Shown in pieces: positions 34,804 to 44,175 of a stretch of DNA of 59,660 bases (its first letter is position 1; every line of letters begins with the position of its first letter). This DNA is from Oscillospiraceae bacterium. GTDB taxonomy: Bacteria > Bacillota > Clostridia > Oscillospirales > Ruminococcaceae. Position numbers and translations under genes: made by a program. The stretch spans positions 1-59,660 of the forward strand of contig JAEEXH010000001.1 of the NCBI GenBank assembly GCA_016291435.1, written 5' to 3'. The notes under the pieces were generated by a model. The model had not been told where the DNA came from. It made no database searches and was given only the letters and a program-made list of their open reading frames with translations.

Positions 34804-36441
34804 TCAGGAATCCCACTCACAAAGGAATGAGAATGGATCCTGCGGAATCGGATTCCCCGCATCGTCCGTCTCGCCGGATCTGTCAAGATACAGATACCAG
34901 CCGGGATTATCCTGCGAGCGCGAGAAGCGCGCATAGAGCTGCAGCCCCGGCTCCGGCGGATCGCAGTCCTCTGCAAAGCCGTTGTAAACCTCCGTATCGC
35001 TGCCGAAACGCTGCCAGTGCTCGCCGCCGTCCTCTGTTCTGAGCCCGATGACGACCGGGAGCGCTGTCGCCGAGCGGAGGATCAGATTCTCCTCCTCGGT
35101 GTTCACCGCAGCCAGATAGCCGCCGCGCAGCGCACAGTATGCCGCTGCCTCCTCCAGATTCACACAGTTTGAGAACACCGCGTAGTGATGTCCGTTCCAT
35201 GTAAACGCATTCGACGGAATGTCCGCGGTCTGCGTCTCAGCATCCTGCGGCGCATTGTAAGTCTCCGCGATCATACCGATCTGCTCCTCGGTCAGTGCGC
35301 TGCCGAAAACGCCGATCCAGCCGATGTCGCCGACAAAGCCGGTCTCCTCTCCGGTTTCCGGGTCGCAGCCGATCAGCATGGTGCAGACCGCTTCCCCTTC
35401 AACGCCCTCATCCGGCGCATAATTGCCGCCGTCCATCGTGCGCATCTGAAGCGAGTCGTCCATATAGAGGTCAAGGAAACCGCCGTTCTTCACCGCTGTC
35501 ACCAGCACCCACTGATGCAGCTCCAGGCTGCGCGTTGACTTCGCGTTGATATCGTTCTCGTGTCCGTCGATGACACGGCAGCCCGGTCTGCCCTCATGGA
35601 TCGAAACCGTCATCTTCTGCGAATAGCCGCCGCCGCGTGCATAATAGGTAAACAGCGCGTTCCGTGCCGCATGAAGGTCATCTGCGCGCACGAGCACGGA
35701 CACTGTCCATTCGCCGGAAAGATCCATCTCGCCAGATGCCATAATGAAATTTGCGCCCCCCGGGAAGACCGCCGCCTGAGACGGGAGCCTGTCGCCGAGC
35801 GAGACCGTCTGCAAGGCGCCGTTCATCACCTGCGCGAGACCGTTCTGCTCACTCATGGAGTCGGAGAAATCCCAGCAATAGCGCGCACCGTAGCTCTCAA
35901 TGATCTTCTTCCGGCACTGCGGGATATACTGCGCGCTGTCCTGATAATGCGCGACCGACTGAAATATGCCGAGCGCTGCTTCATAATCACCGCTCTCATA
36001 GCTTTTCACAGCCGCCGCATAGGTCTCGCCGTCGAGCTTTTTCTGGCACTCAGCAACACGCGCATGTGCGTCCTTGTAATCCTTTTCGCTGAGCGCGCCG
36101 AAGATCTCCTGTGCCGCGCTGTATTCGCCCGCCTCCAGCAGGGTTTCCGCCTTATGGTAGCGCATCTCATTGCGGAAAAAGACCATATACAGCACACCGG
36201 CCAGCACTGCATTCACCAAAAGCAGCACCAGGATGAATTTCGCAGTCCGCCGCCGGGAGAGCTTCTTTGCGGCGTTCCGGTATCCGCCCAGAACAGCGCC
36301 GCTGCGGTCGCCGAGCTTTGAAAGCTCCAGCCAAAAGCCCTTCTGCCGATCTGATTCCTGCGCGTCCGCCTTCTTTCGGATATCCTTGACGAATTTGCTG
36401 CTTTCTTCCAGCGATCTGCGGAAATCTGCCGATTCGTTCAT
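34804..36441 (-). CDS. Membrane-anchored TPR / LamG-like / C-type-lectin-like protein
   Basis: The 545-residue protein is the last of the nine-gene operon. It has a cytosolic N-terminus of about 65 residues and a membrane segment (about 66-88). Two or three TPR-like helix pairs follow (AETLLEAGEYSAAQEIFGAL and SYESGDYEAALGIFQSVAHY), then a concanavalin/LamG-like sandwich (DLSGEWTVSVLVRADD, LELHQWVLVTAVKNGG, GFVGDIGWIGVFGSAL). The C-terminal region resembles a C-type-lectin fold (AFTWNGHHYAVFSNCVNLEEAAAYCALRGGYLAAVN). Extracytoplasmic ligand binding is inferred. The ATG at 36441 lacks a strong ribosome site; a TTG at 36468 is possible. Confidence 0.75.
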   Translation of the reverse strand: MNESADFRRSLEESSKFVKDIRKKADAQESDRQKGFWLELSKLGDRSGAVLGGYRNAAKKLSRRRTAKFILVLLLVNAVLAGVLYMVFFRNEMRYHKAETLLEAGEYSAAQEIFGALSEKDYKDAHARVAECQKKLDGETYAAAVKSYESGDYEAALGIFQSVAHYQDSAQYIPQCRKKIIESYGARYCWDFSDSMSEQNGLAQVMNGALQTVSLGDRLPSQAAVFPGGANFIMASGEMDLSGEWTVSVLVRADDLHAARNALFTYYARGGGYSQKMTVSIHEGRPGCRVIDGHENDINAKSTRSLELHQWVLVTAVKNGGFLDLYMDDSLQMRTMDGGNYAPDEGVEGEAVCTMLIGCDPETGEETGFVGDIGWIGVFGSALTEEQIGMIAETYNAPQDAETQTADIPSNAFTWNGHHYAVFSNCVNLEEAAAYCALRGGYLAAVNTEEENLILRSATALPVVIGLRTEDGGEHWQRFGSDTEVYNGFAEDCDPPEPGLQLYARFSRSQDNPGWYLYLDRSGETDDAGNPIPQDPFSFLCEWDS

Positions 36442-36493
36442 CTCACTCAAAGCCTGCCTTCCAATCAATCTCTGCCGCGGTCACAGCGGCGGT

Positions 36494-38209
36494 TCAGGTA
36501 TCTGCCCGCATCAGCTCCAGCAGCATCTGCTGCGTACTCTGGATCAGCTTCTGCCGTCCGTTTTCATCCTTCGTAAGAATCACTGCGCGCGGGAAGCAGA
36601 GCGGCTCCCAGAAGATCGGGTAATCGTGCCCCTCGGGCAGCTGATAGCGGTATCTTCCCGTCTTCGGATCCTCCAGAATGAAGGTGTGCCGGAGCGCCGC
36701 ATAGAGCGCATCCGCATCGTGCCCCTCCTCGGGCACCTTTTCCATATCGGTGTCGAAGATCCATGTAAAGATGCCGCAGTTCGGACCCGCCTCGGCGATT
36801 TCTGCCAGCCGGGAGAGAACCTCACGGTCGGAGCCGCCCGGTTCCAGCAGCGCCGTCACAAGCGTATAGGGCGCCGGATGCTCCGGGTTCTGTTCATTGT
36901 GCTCGCAAAGGGTATCATAGATGCCCTTCAGCACATTCTGCGAGATCTCTGCGCGCGTTTTCAGCACCTCGGAGATACCGCTCAGAATATCCGCCTGCTC
37001 CTTGCGCACGCTCCCGTAGATCGCCTTCTCACTGCCCTTCACCTTCGGGTCGATGAGCTGCTGGAACACCGCAAGCCGGTCCATATAGGTGAAATCCTTG
37101 GTATCGGTGATGCGCAGCAGATGCAGGTATTTCGGAGAAAGCCGCATAAGGAGCTCAAAGACAAGCTGCGTCACGAGCTGCACAACGAGCTTTGCACTGC
37201 CGTTCGGGAAGCGGAAAACGCAGTTCATCATTTCATCGAGCCGCAGCACCAGCGGCATCCGGAATTCCGTTTCCGTGCAAAGATAAGGGTATGTACGCTC
37301 CAGAAATGCGAGCGTCTCCCTGTGGAAGCCCGCCGCCTTCATATCGAAGACCAGCGTGCCGAACACGATCTCGGAGGGCAGCGTTCCCGGCGCATGATAA
37401 TTAGAGGGCATGCTGATCTGATCCATGATCGCGCGGTATTCCTCCATCAGCCGGTCCGGGCGGTATGCCTCCTCCATCATCTTTTCCTTGACAGCGGCTT
37501 CCGTTCTGGCGGTGCTTGCCCTGCCGTCGTCGTCGCGCCTGCCTGCCTCCTCCTGCTCACGGCTGAGATCCAGCGTCTCTGCGCGGCTCTTCTCCCACAT
37601 GCTGTGAAGCCGCTCGGAAAATTCCTGTTTCTTCTCCGCCGTCTTCTGCTCCGTCCTTCCGATCTGATCACGGAGTGCGGATTCCAGCAGATCGTGCTGC
37701 TTTGTCAGCAGATCGGAAGCATAGCCGCACCACGCTGCAAAGCGGACACAGGCTTTGCGGTAGCCCCTTTTGCTCTTCATCTCAGCGTACTGGTTGACCG
37801 CATCGGCAAGCTCGGCAAAGACATTGATGCCGCTCACCGCCTCCTGCGCCGTGAAATGCAGCTTTGCCTTCTCAGCAGTGATCTCCGCACCCGCCGCTGC
37901 AACGGTCTTCAGATACCGCTGCTGATCGCGGATGCTGCGCTCTGCCGCACGCAGAACCTGCATTGCAAACATGCACTCCGCCTCTTCTGTGCAGAGCGCG
38001 ATCTGATCCGTGCAGAAGCTTCCCCAGATCTGCGCGTTTTCCTTCTGTGCATGTTCCAGCTCCGCACGGGCAGCCGTTTCGGACCAGACAGCCTTTGCCT
38101 GCCGCTCGGATTCCGACGCCGTCTGATGCTCCTCTGCGGCAGCCGCGAGCGCGTCGATCTCCGTCAGTCTGTCGATCCATTCACACATTTTAGAAGCTGA
38201 CCACTCCAA
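36494..38209 (-). CDS. Protein resembling the non-catalytic part of FtsK/EssC-type ATPases
   Basis: This 571-residue soluble protein has a helical coiled-coil-rich N-terminal half (about 1-250). The C-terminal half contains PSNYHAPGTLPSEIVFG (about residue 265), LPLVLRLDEMMNCVFRF, LVTQLVFELLMRLSPKYLHLLRI, and ISQNVLKGIYDTLCEHNEQNPEHPAPYTLVTALLEPGG with GPNCGIFTWIF. From memory this pattern matches the region preceding the motor domains in large SpoIIIE/FtsK-domain proteins of Firmicutes. No Walker A or B is present, so it cannot be a working translocase alone. TTG 38209 has GGAGG 9 bases upstream; ATG 38188 is the alternative. Confidence 0.6.
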   Translation of the reverse strand: MEWSASKMCEWIDRLTEIDALAAAAEEHQTASESERQAKAVWSETAARAELEHAQKENAQIWGSFCTDQIALCTEEAECMFAMQVLRAAERSIRDQQRYLKTVAAAGAEITAEKAKLHFTAQEAVSGINVFAELADAVNQYAEMKSKRGYRKACVRFAAWCGYASDLLTKQHDLLESALRDQIGRTEQKTAEKKQEFSERLHSMWEKSRAETLDLSREQEEAGRRDDDGRASTARTEAAVKEKMMEEAYRPDRLMEEYRAIMDQISMPSNYHAPGTLPSEIVFGTLVFDMKAAGFHRETLAFLERTYPYLCTETEFRMPLVLRLDEMMNCVFRFPNGSAKLVVQLVTQLVFELLMRLSPKYLHLLRITDTKDFTYMDRLAVFQQLIDPKVKGSEKAIYGSVRKEQADILSGISEVLKTRAEISQNVLKGIYDTLCEHNEQNPEHPAPYTLVTALLEPGGSDREVLSRLAEIAEAGPNCGIFTWIFDTDMEKVPEEGHDADALYAALRHTFILEDPKTGRYRYQLPEGHDYPIFWEPLCFPRAVILTKDENGRQKLIQSTQQMLLELMRADT

Positions 38210-38247
38210 AATGACCGTCCTCCATTCTATGCATCCGGCGCAGCGTA

Positions 38248-39309
38248 TCAGGCATGCTTCCGGATCATGTATTCCGTCAAGATGCCTGTCTTCTTGTTGA
38301 CAAGATACATCAGGCTGTTTTCATCCTCATGATACAGCGCATCCAGAAAGCGAAATTCATGCAGCGCCTTCTCCGACTTCGCAAAATGATCCTGCAGATC
38401 CTGATAGGTTTTCTGCATGTTGATCAGATCCTTGTCCTTCGACTCAATCTCCGCCTGCTTCTCCCGGATCTGCGCTTCCAGCTCCCCGGCGCGCTTCTCA
38501 AGCGCATCATACGTTTCCTTCCAAGGGTGATGTGACGCGCTCTCTGTCAGCACGGCATCCGCAGCCTCAACCTGCGCCGAAACGGCTGCCAGCCGCACAA
38601 AGCAGGTGTGCACGGCATCGGTCGTCAGATCATCGACCTTTGCGAGCGCCGCAACATCATTGACCTGATTGAATTGCCGCTCCGCATAGACCCTGTGTAC
38701 ATTCTGGACCTGCCGGATCGCGTGCTCCACCTCATGTGTGAGGTCCGTCATCTCATAGCGGACCTCCATCAGCTCCTGCTGGAGCTTTTGCAGCTCCTCC
38801 TGCAGCGCCGAGATCTCAGGGCCGCGGCTGCGGATCTTCCCGCGGATCTGCTCCAGCTCCTTCTCAAAGGCAGTGCGTTCCAGCTCGCCGAGTGCCTTGC
38901 GAATCTCGAGATCGGCTTCTACAAGCAATTCATAGAAGCGCTTTTCTTCATCCGATGCTGCAAATTTCCGTGCCATCATGAAATCCGGGTCGCCGTCTTC
39001 TTCACGGCAGTCAAAGCCGTGAAGAAGCAGAGTGCCCTCAAAGGAGCAATGCAGTCTTGCAAGCATGCGGTAAAAATAGATGCCGGATTCCGCCGGACTC
39101 CACTGCTTTGCAGCATCCAGCAGCACAAGCGCCGATGCATAATTTCGCGATGAGACAGCCCGTCTCGCATCCTTATAAGCAGCATCTGCACGGTCATGCA
39201 GCGACTCTACGCCTACAGTCTTGGTGTTTTCCTTATTGCAGTGGCAGCATGTGCTCGCAGACAGCAAGATATGCTGACAGTTGACATTTTGGCACCTGGA
39301 CAGCTTCAT
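38248..39309 (-). CDS. Zinc-ribbon / TPR / coiled-coil protein
   Basis: The 353-residue cytosolic protein begins with a probable zinc ribbon (Cys6 and Cys11, then Cys21, Cys22 and Cys24 in CQNVNCQHILLSASTCCHC). A TPR-like segment follows (AYKDARRAVSSRNYASALVLLDAAKQW), and then a long coiled coil (about residues 130-330, heptads rich in Glu, Leu and Gln). No enzyme motif is seen. It overlaps the preceding gene by 4 bases (ATGA), so it is co-translated. It is likely an adaptor or scaffold within the nine-gene set. Confidence 0.75.
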   Translation of the reverse strand: MKLSRCQNVNCQHILLSASTCCHCNKENTKTVGVESLHDRADAAYKDARRAVSSRNYASALVLLDAAKQWSPAESGIYFYRMLARLHCSFEGTLLLHGFDCREEDGDPDFMMARKFAASDEEKRFYELLVEADLEIRKALGELERTAFEKELEQIRGKIRSRGPEISALQEELQKLQQELMEVRYEMTDLTHEVEHAIRQVQNVHRVYAERQFNQVNDVAALAKVDDLTTDAVHTCFVRLAAVSAQVEAADAVLTESASHHPWKETYDALEKRAGELEAQIREKQAEIESKDKDLINMQKTYQDLQDHFAKSEKALHEFRFLDALYHEDENSLMYLVNKKTGILTEYMIRKHA

Positions 39310-40439
39310 TTCTTCTTCCCTCCTGGCTGCTCCTCATCGCGCTTCCGTTCCATTTCCTCCATCTGCTCCTCATTGCGCTTCCGCTCCATTTCCTTCATCT
39401 GCTCCCGGAAGGAACGGATCAGGCGCTCACGCTGCGTCTGCGGGTCGGAAGACGGCTTCGGCGGTGCCGCGGGAGCGGCCGGCTGTGGTGCAGCGCCTTG
39501 TTTTTTGAGCGCAGCCTGTGCTTCTGCAACCTGCGCCTCAAGCGCACGTCTCTGGATCTCCTCCGGAGATGACATCGGCTTTCTTACGCCGGCTGCAAGC
39601 AACTTCGCCTGTGCCGCAGCCATCTGTGCATCATAGGCGGTGCCCTTCTTTTTTGCCGGCTGAGACTGCGCAGGTGCGGGCTTTTTCTGTGCCGGCTGGG
39701 ACTGCGCGGGTGCAGGCTTTTTCTGTGCCGGCTGGGGCTGCGCAGGTGCAGGCTTTTTCTGTGCCGGCTGGGACTGCGCGGGTGCAGGCTTTTTCTGTGC
39801 CGGCTGGGACTGCGCGGGTGCAGGCTTTTTCTGTGCCGGCTGGGACTGCGCAGGTGCGGGCTTTTTCTGTGCCGGCTGAGACTGCGCGGGTGCGGGCTTT
39901 TTCTGTGCCGGCTGAGACTGCGCAGGTGCAGACTTTTTCTGTGCCGGCTGGGACTGCGCAGGTGCAGGCTGCTTCTGTGCCTGTCTGCCATTTACCGGCT
40001 GTGCAGCGCGAGTCTGCGCACCGCCTGCCATCTCCGTTTTCGGACGAAGCCGATACTGCTGACGCATCCTGCTGCAGGCAGACCGCAGGTTATTGAGCCA
40101 ATCCTGCCTGAGCTTCCGTAGCGTATCCTGTGTCTGCTTGCTCCGCGCCCATTTCCGGATCTTATTGACGCGGATCACCTGATGCAGCGTGAGGATCACA
40201 CCCATCACGGCACCCCAGATCAGACAGAAGCGCATCCTGCCCTCGCCGAGATGCAGCACATTCAGCACAATCCCGGCGATGATGCCGAGCAGAAGGCCGA
40301 TCGCCATATTGACAAGGAAGCGCAGAAAGGTCACACCCTTTGCGCCGGGCTGCCGCGCATCTCTTTCCGCGGTCAGCAGCTCGTGCAGCTCCGTGAGCTG
40401 ACTGGCTGCCGCTGCGGGCTGCGTTTTCTTTTCATCCAT
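39306..40439 (-). CDS. Two-helix membrane protein with Pro/Ala/Lys/Gln repeats
   Basis: This 377-residue protein starts at ATG 40439, with AAGGAG about 9 bases upstream. A soluble N-terminus of about 35 residues is followed by two hydrophobic helices (FLVNMAIGLLLGIIAGIVLNVL and FCLIWGAVMGVILTLHQV), a basic region, nine copies of a 12-residue repeat (QKKPAPAQSQPA), and a charged, Met/Arg/Glu-rich helical tail (MKEMERKRNEEQMEEMERKRDEEQ). Both termini are probably cytosolic, so the repeat may act as a flexible tether. Function unknown. Confidence 0.78.
   Translation of the reverse strand: MDEKKTQPAAAASQLTELHELLTAERDARQPGAKGVTFLRFLVNMAIGLLLGIIAGIVLNVLHLGEGRMRFCLIWGAVMGVILTLHQVIRVNKIRKWARSKQTQDTLRKLRQDWLNNLRSACSRMRQQYRLRPKTEMAGGAQTRAAQPVNGRQAQKQPAPAQSQPAQKKSAPAQSQPAQKKPAPAQSQPAQKKPAPAQSQPAQKKPAPAQSQPAQKKPAPAQSQPAQKKPAPAQPQPAQKKPAPAQSQPAQKKPAPAQSQPAKKKGTAYDAQMAAAQAKLLAAGVRKPMSSPEEIQRRALEAQVAEAQAALKKQGAAPQPAAPAAPPKPSSDPQTQRERLIRSFREQMKEMERKRNEEQMEEMERKRDEEQPGGKKK
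39657..39980. repeat. Nine tandem 36-bp repeats
   Basis: Nine near-identical 36-base units encode QKKPAPAQSQPA in frame (the second reads QKKSAPAQ, one reads PAPAQPQPA, and the first has QKQ). The copies differ at only a few bases, typical of recent slippage expansion. There are no spacers, so this is not a CRISPR array. Confidence 0.95.
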
Positions 40440-40538
40440 TGCGTATGCTCCTTCAAAATCCGAATAACGGTCGGACAGCATGAAGTTCTATTGTCCCGGA
40501 AACGGTTCCCGGGGCAATAGAACTCACGGTATTCAGTA

Positions 40539-42467
40539 TTACTCTGCTTGGGTTTCTTCCGGCGTTTCCTCCTCGGAGGAAGCGTCCTTCTGCTTCTTTG
40601 CGCCGGGGGTGTTCTTCACAGTCGTCGGCGTGTGCTTCAGGATAATGAGCACATAATACTTCTCCGTGACACGCTCATCGCGGGAACGGATGATCGTCTC
40701 TGCGAAGGTATCGAGATTCGGCGCGGAGAAATATGCGTTGTTCTTAATGTCGGAGCTCGTGTACTCGTTTTCCTTGAACGCCGGATCCACCAGCTTGCCG
40801 GGATCCTCACCGATGCGGTCTGCAAGGTCAATCTCCAACATCCATGCGTAGGTTTCTGTCGGATTCTGGCGTTCAAATCGAATATATGTCTCATTCTGCA
40901 GCGAGACAAGATTGCCGGTCGCATTGAAGTCCTCTGCGCTGACCGGGAGCCATGTGCAGCTCATTTCCTTGCCCTGCTTGTCGGTCTTCTCAAGCGCTGC
41001 CTGGTAGAGCTTCGCGCCCATGATCTCCTTGGTTTCGGTATCCTTGAGCTGCGTGAGGAGCTCTGCCGGATAGCCGGCCGCGCCCTCTTTTTCAAGATAG
41101 ACACAGCTCATATACTGCTTCCAGTTCAGACCGCGCTTCTCCGCAAACTTCGCAAAGTCGCCGGTATCGGAGCCGCGGAAGCATGCGAGCATGTCGGCTT
41201 CCTCCGCAGTCACAAAGCCGAAGGTACGGTAATCGCTGGGATTTGCAGTCGGTGCGTCGGTCTGTGCCTCTGTGGTGTCAGCCTCCGCATCGCTGTCCTT
41301 CTTGTTCTTTTTGGCATTGTTCTTGCTGCTCTTTCCGGTATCTGCAGCAGGCACAATCGTGATCATGCGGTCGGTTTCCGCCGTTTCACCTTCGTCTGCC
41401 TCTTCCGCCGGATCCATAAGGAACAGGCTCTGCGGTGCAAAGCCGTTCTCATTCTTACTGTCCGCAGGAATCTTGTCACCCATATCATTGATCAGATTGC
41501 GTGTATACAGCTCAGCTGCAGCAGTCGGGCCGGTGATGAGGAAGTAGTACGCGCGGGTCAGACCATACTGATAGCCCTGATTATAGATTGTCATGCTGTT
41601 CAGGCTGTGCACACGGTCCGGGACAGAGATCCATCCGCTGTACGGCAGCTTCACGCCGATGCAGTAGAGCGAAACATCACTGCCGTCTGCGCGCGCAGCC
41701 TTCAGGCGGTTTGCAATCATTTCTGCAAGCTCTGTGCTGGTGAGATCAACGTCTGCAATATCGGAGAATACGACATTGACATCGTTTTTGAAGGACTCCT
41801 CGGTGATCTTGCCGTTCTGGCCGTAAAGCTGACGCAGAACACCCTCTGAGAGCACCGTATAGCTCTGACCGTTCAGATCCTTGAAGCCGAAGCCCGATGC
41901 CGCACCGTTTCCGACCAAAGGCGCCTTCTCAAGGCCGCGCACATAGCTTGCAGGCTCTAAGGGCTTGAAGTCCTGATTGACATTCCATGTCACGGTGTTG
42001 TTGCCTGCCTCCTGAAGATCGGCATACTGCGATCCGCTCAGCGTATAAAGCGTGAGGTGATCAGATCCGGCATATTCACGGGTCGTATTGATGATACGGC
42101 TGTAGAATTCCGAAATGTACTGCATCGACAGATTGAGTCCCTGCTGGGTATCCGCCTGTTCACGCTCGAAGGTATCCATGCAGACATTCGTGCTGGAATC
42201 GGCGTTGTCATACCAGATCTGCACATTCGGCTTCACGTCGGAATCCCAACTGTAGGCACTGACCTCACCGGGCTGAATCAGTCCTGCCTCGGCAGTCGCT
42301 TCGCCTTCAAACGGCAGAGAAAAGACCCCCTTGTACCCCTTTGGAGGCGCCTCCTTGGATGGGTACCATTCTTCGTCTTGGCAGCCCGGCAGCGTTGACA
42401 TCATCAGCACCGCCAGCATCGACGCGATCGCGGTTTTGCGTACACGCATATTTGTCATGTTCCTCAT
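40539..42467 (-). CDS. Lipoprotein with possible von Willebrand A-like domain
   Basis: The protein has 642 residues from the ATG at 42467, with further ATGs at 42458 and 42449; AAAGGAG lies close upstream. The signal peptide ends in the lipobox STLPGC (Cys29). The region VQIWYDNADSSTNVCMDTF (about residue 80) recalls a DxSxS metal site, followed by QQGLNLSMQYISEFYSRI and later VNVVFSDIADVDLTSTELAEMIANRL (about 226-250), a vWA-like order. A Thr/Asp/Lys linker and a C-terminal domain follow, ending in a Glu-rich tail. The extracellular anchoring is well supported; the fold is inference. Confidence 0.7.
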   Translation of the reverse strand: MRNMTNMRVRKTAIASMLAVLMMSTLPGCQDEEWYPSKEAPPKGYKGVFSLPFEGEATAEAGLIQPGEVSAYSWDSDVKPNVQIWYDNADSSTNVCMDTFEREQADTQQGLNLSMQYISEFYSRIINTTREYAGSDHLTLYTLSGSQYADLQEAGNNTVTWNVNQDFKPLEPASYVRGLEKAPLVGNGAASGFGFKDLNGQSYTVLSEGVLRQLYGQNGKITEESFKNDVNVVFSDIADVDLTSTELAEMIANRLKAARADGSDVSLYCIGVKLPYSGWISVPDRVHSLNSMTIYNQGYQYGLTRAYYFLITGPTAAAELYTRNLINDMGDKIPADSKNENGFAPQSLFLMDPAEEADEGETAETDRMITIVPAADTGKSSKNNAKKNKKDSDAEADTTEAQTDAPTANPSDYRTFGFVTAEEADMLACFRGSDTGDFAKFAEKRGLNWKQYMSCVYLEKEGAAGYPAELLTQLKDTETKEIMGAKLYQAALEKTDKQGKEMSCTWLPVSAEDFNATGNLVSLQNETYIRFERQNPTETYAWMLEIDLADRIGEDPGKLVDPAFKENEYTSSDIKNNAYFSAPNLDTFAETIIRSRDERVTEKYYVLIILKHTPTTVKNTPGAKKQKDASSEEETPEETQAE

Positions 42468-42474
42468 TACTCCT

Positions 42475-44127
42475 TTAATCGTCTTGCTCAATAGTACCTT
42501 TTGTTTCGCACTGATACTCGCCTGGCTTTCCGGGAATCGCCACACAAATCGCACCTTTCACGGAGCGAACCGCTCCGCCTTTGCGTTTCGCCCCCGCAAA
42601 GAACTGATCGAGCATCTGCACACCGGATGACCAAAAAGGATATTCACCCTGAAATGCCCCGGGATTCAGAAGTACACGCAGCCTGTCGCCCGACAGCATC
42701 TGTCCGATAAAGTGACCCGTCCCGGCTGTTTGAATCAGTATGTAACTGCCGTCGAACTGTCTGTTCGGCTCAAAATGATCGTATACCGCTGCAAGATTTG
42801 CAGCTGCCTCCCATTCCGTAAAGGGATTCTCATCTGCAGCCGGAGGCGGCGAAGCAGGCTCCGGATATGCAGGCTGCTCCGGATATTCAGGCTGCTTCGG
42901 TGCAGACTGCTGCACATACGAATCAGACTGCTGCTGTGCAGACTGCTGCGCATACTGTGCAGCGGGGTCTGAGCTATCTTCATGGCCGCTTGGCGGATTG
43001 ACGCCGTTTACCTCCTGGAGCGAAGTCGGGACTGTGAGGTCGCCAAGACCACCATTGTCATCGGAAGAAGCCGGGGCTGCGGGATACCGTTCTTCGGGTC
43101 TGGAATCCGGCTCGCCGATGGTGGTGTCATAACCGTCGTTCAGGGAACCCATATGCCCTCTGCCGCCGGAATGCGGTTTGGCGGTTGTGCCGTGCGCATG
43201 CAGCGCTTTGATGTCGGCATCTGCCAGCGAGACCGCAATATTCTCAATGTCCTTCCGCGATGCGCCTTGCCCAAGTTTCTGTCTTGCCTGTTCAACATAA
43301 TGCTCCCATGTTTCATTATCAAGTTTTTCCAAATATTGCGGCTTCGGAATCCTTATCTTGCTAGACTGTCCGCTGGACGTATAGTCAAATTCTTTTTCCT
43401 TTTTTCCGTCCCTCCTGTGCAGAAAGACATATAACGCGATTCCGCCGATTACCACCGCGGCACAGACACCAATGATTCCGTACAGCGTTTTTGTGTCGGC
43501 ATTCATCGCTCTCTCTATGAAGCCGCCCCCGCCGCTTGTTGTGGTGATGGCTTCTGTCTGGGTCTGCGCATCCGTTTCAGTCACAGGCGCTGCTTCCGCA
43601 GAGGATGCTGTTGTTGTCGTCGAAGAGGAGGTCGTGGTCTCCGATGATGTTGTTGTAGTGTCGGCAGCTTCTGTGGTGTCAGAAGGATTCTGATCTGTCA
43701 GCACTCCGTTGACCAGATAATACTGTGTCACGGAATTGTCAACAGAAAACCCCACGATATCAGAGGGCATTCCGGGTTCTTGTGTTTGCTCCTCAAACCG
43801 AGGACACTCTACGCGGAGATTGATATCGAAAACAGTTTTTCCCGTTCCCTCTTTCTCATCGTATTCAGACAAAAGGAACCTGTAATCATCCGTGACAGTT
43901 ACCTGATAATAATCACCCGACTTCAATTCATAGTTTTTCTGAATCCAATTTTCATCAAACCTTAATCCGGTAATTGGATTGGAGGCTCCCGTAACCGAGT
44001 AGCACTGAACCTGCCCATAATATAAACCCGTGTCGGAGTCCTGCATTTGAATCTGAAAATACTGTGAAGCCCCTTCCTTCACCTGAAAAAAATACGATAC
44101 ATCATTTTCGCTGTTATTCCTAGGCAC
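42475..44127 (-). CDS. Single-pass membrane protein, paralogue B
   Basis: The 550-residue protein starts at GTG 44127, because AAGGTGG lies 8-9 bases upstream and the paralogue aligns from there. Its external N-terminal domain (about 1-130, SYFFQVKEGASQYFQIQMQ and YYQVTVTDDYRFLLSEYDEKEGTGKTVF) is followed by a Thr/Ser/Glu linker and GGGGFIERAMNADTKT. A membrane segment (about 212-234) leads to a cytosolic tail with HSGGRGHMGSLNDGYDTT, one DLTVPTSL motif, Gln/Pro-rich repeats and a C-terminal domain (YILIQTAGTGHFIGQML). Topology is inferred with N-out. No signal peptide is seen; the single helix could act as a signal anchor in either direction. Confidence 0.78.
   Translation of the reverse strand: MPRNNSENDVSYFFQVKEGASQYFQIQMQDSDTGLYYGQVQCYSVTGASNPITGLRFDENWIQKNYELKSGDYYQVTVTDDYRFLLSEYDEKEGTGKTVFDINLRVECPRFEEQTQEPGMPSDIVGFSVDNSVTQYYLVNGVLTDQNPSDTTEAADTTTTSSETTTSSSTTTTASSAEAAPVTETDAQTQTEAITTTSGGGGFIERAMNADTKTLYGIIGVCAAVVIGGIALYVFLHRRDGKKEKEFDYTSSGQSSKIRIPKPQYLEKLDNETWEHYVEQARQKLGQGASRKDIENIAVSLADADIKALHAHGTTAKPHSGGRGHMGSLNDGYDTTIGEPDSRPEERYPAAPASSDDNGGLGDLTVPTSLQEVNGVNPPSGHEDSSDPAAQYAQQSAQQQSDSYVQQSAPKQPEYPEQPAYPEPASPPPAADENPFTEWEAAANLAAVYDHFEPNRQFDGSYILIQTAGTGHFIGQMLSGDRLRVLLNPGAFQGEYPFWSSGVQMLDQFFAGAKRKGGAVRSVKGAICVAIPGKPGEYQCETKGTIEQDD
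43436..43618. repeat. Direct repeat, copy 1 (paralogue B)
   Basis: About 180 bases, nearly identical to 44852-45034 (offset 1,416). They cover the linker and membrane segment of both paralogues, while flanking coding sequence has diverged much more. This fits gene conversion or recent partial duplication. Confidence 0.85.
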
Positions 44128-44175
44128 TATTCTAATCCCACCTTTCATAGAACTAATGAATGAGCATATACTCGA

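Noticed and set aside
39657-39980. CRISPR-like regular repeats
   Set aside because: The 36-base units are contiguous, without spacers, and stay in frame inside a protein gene.
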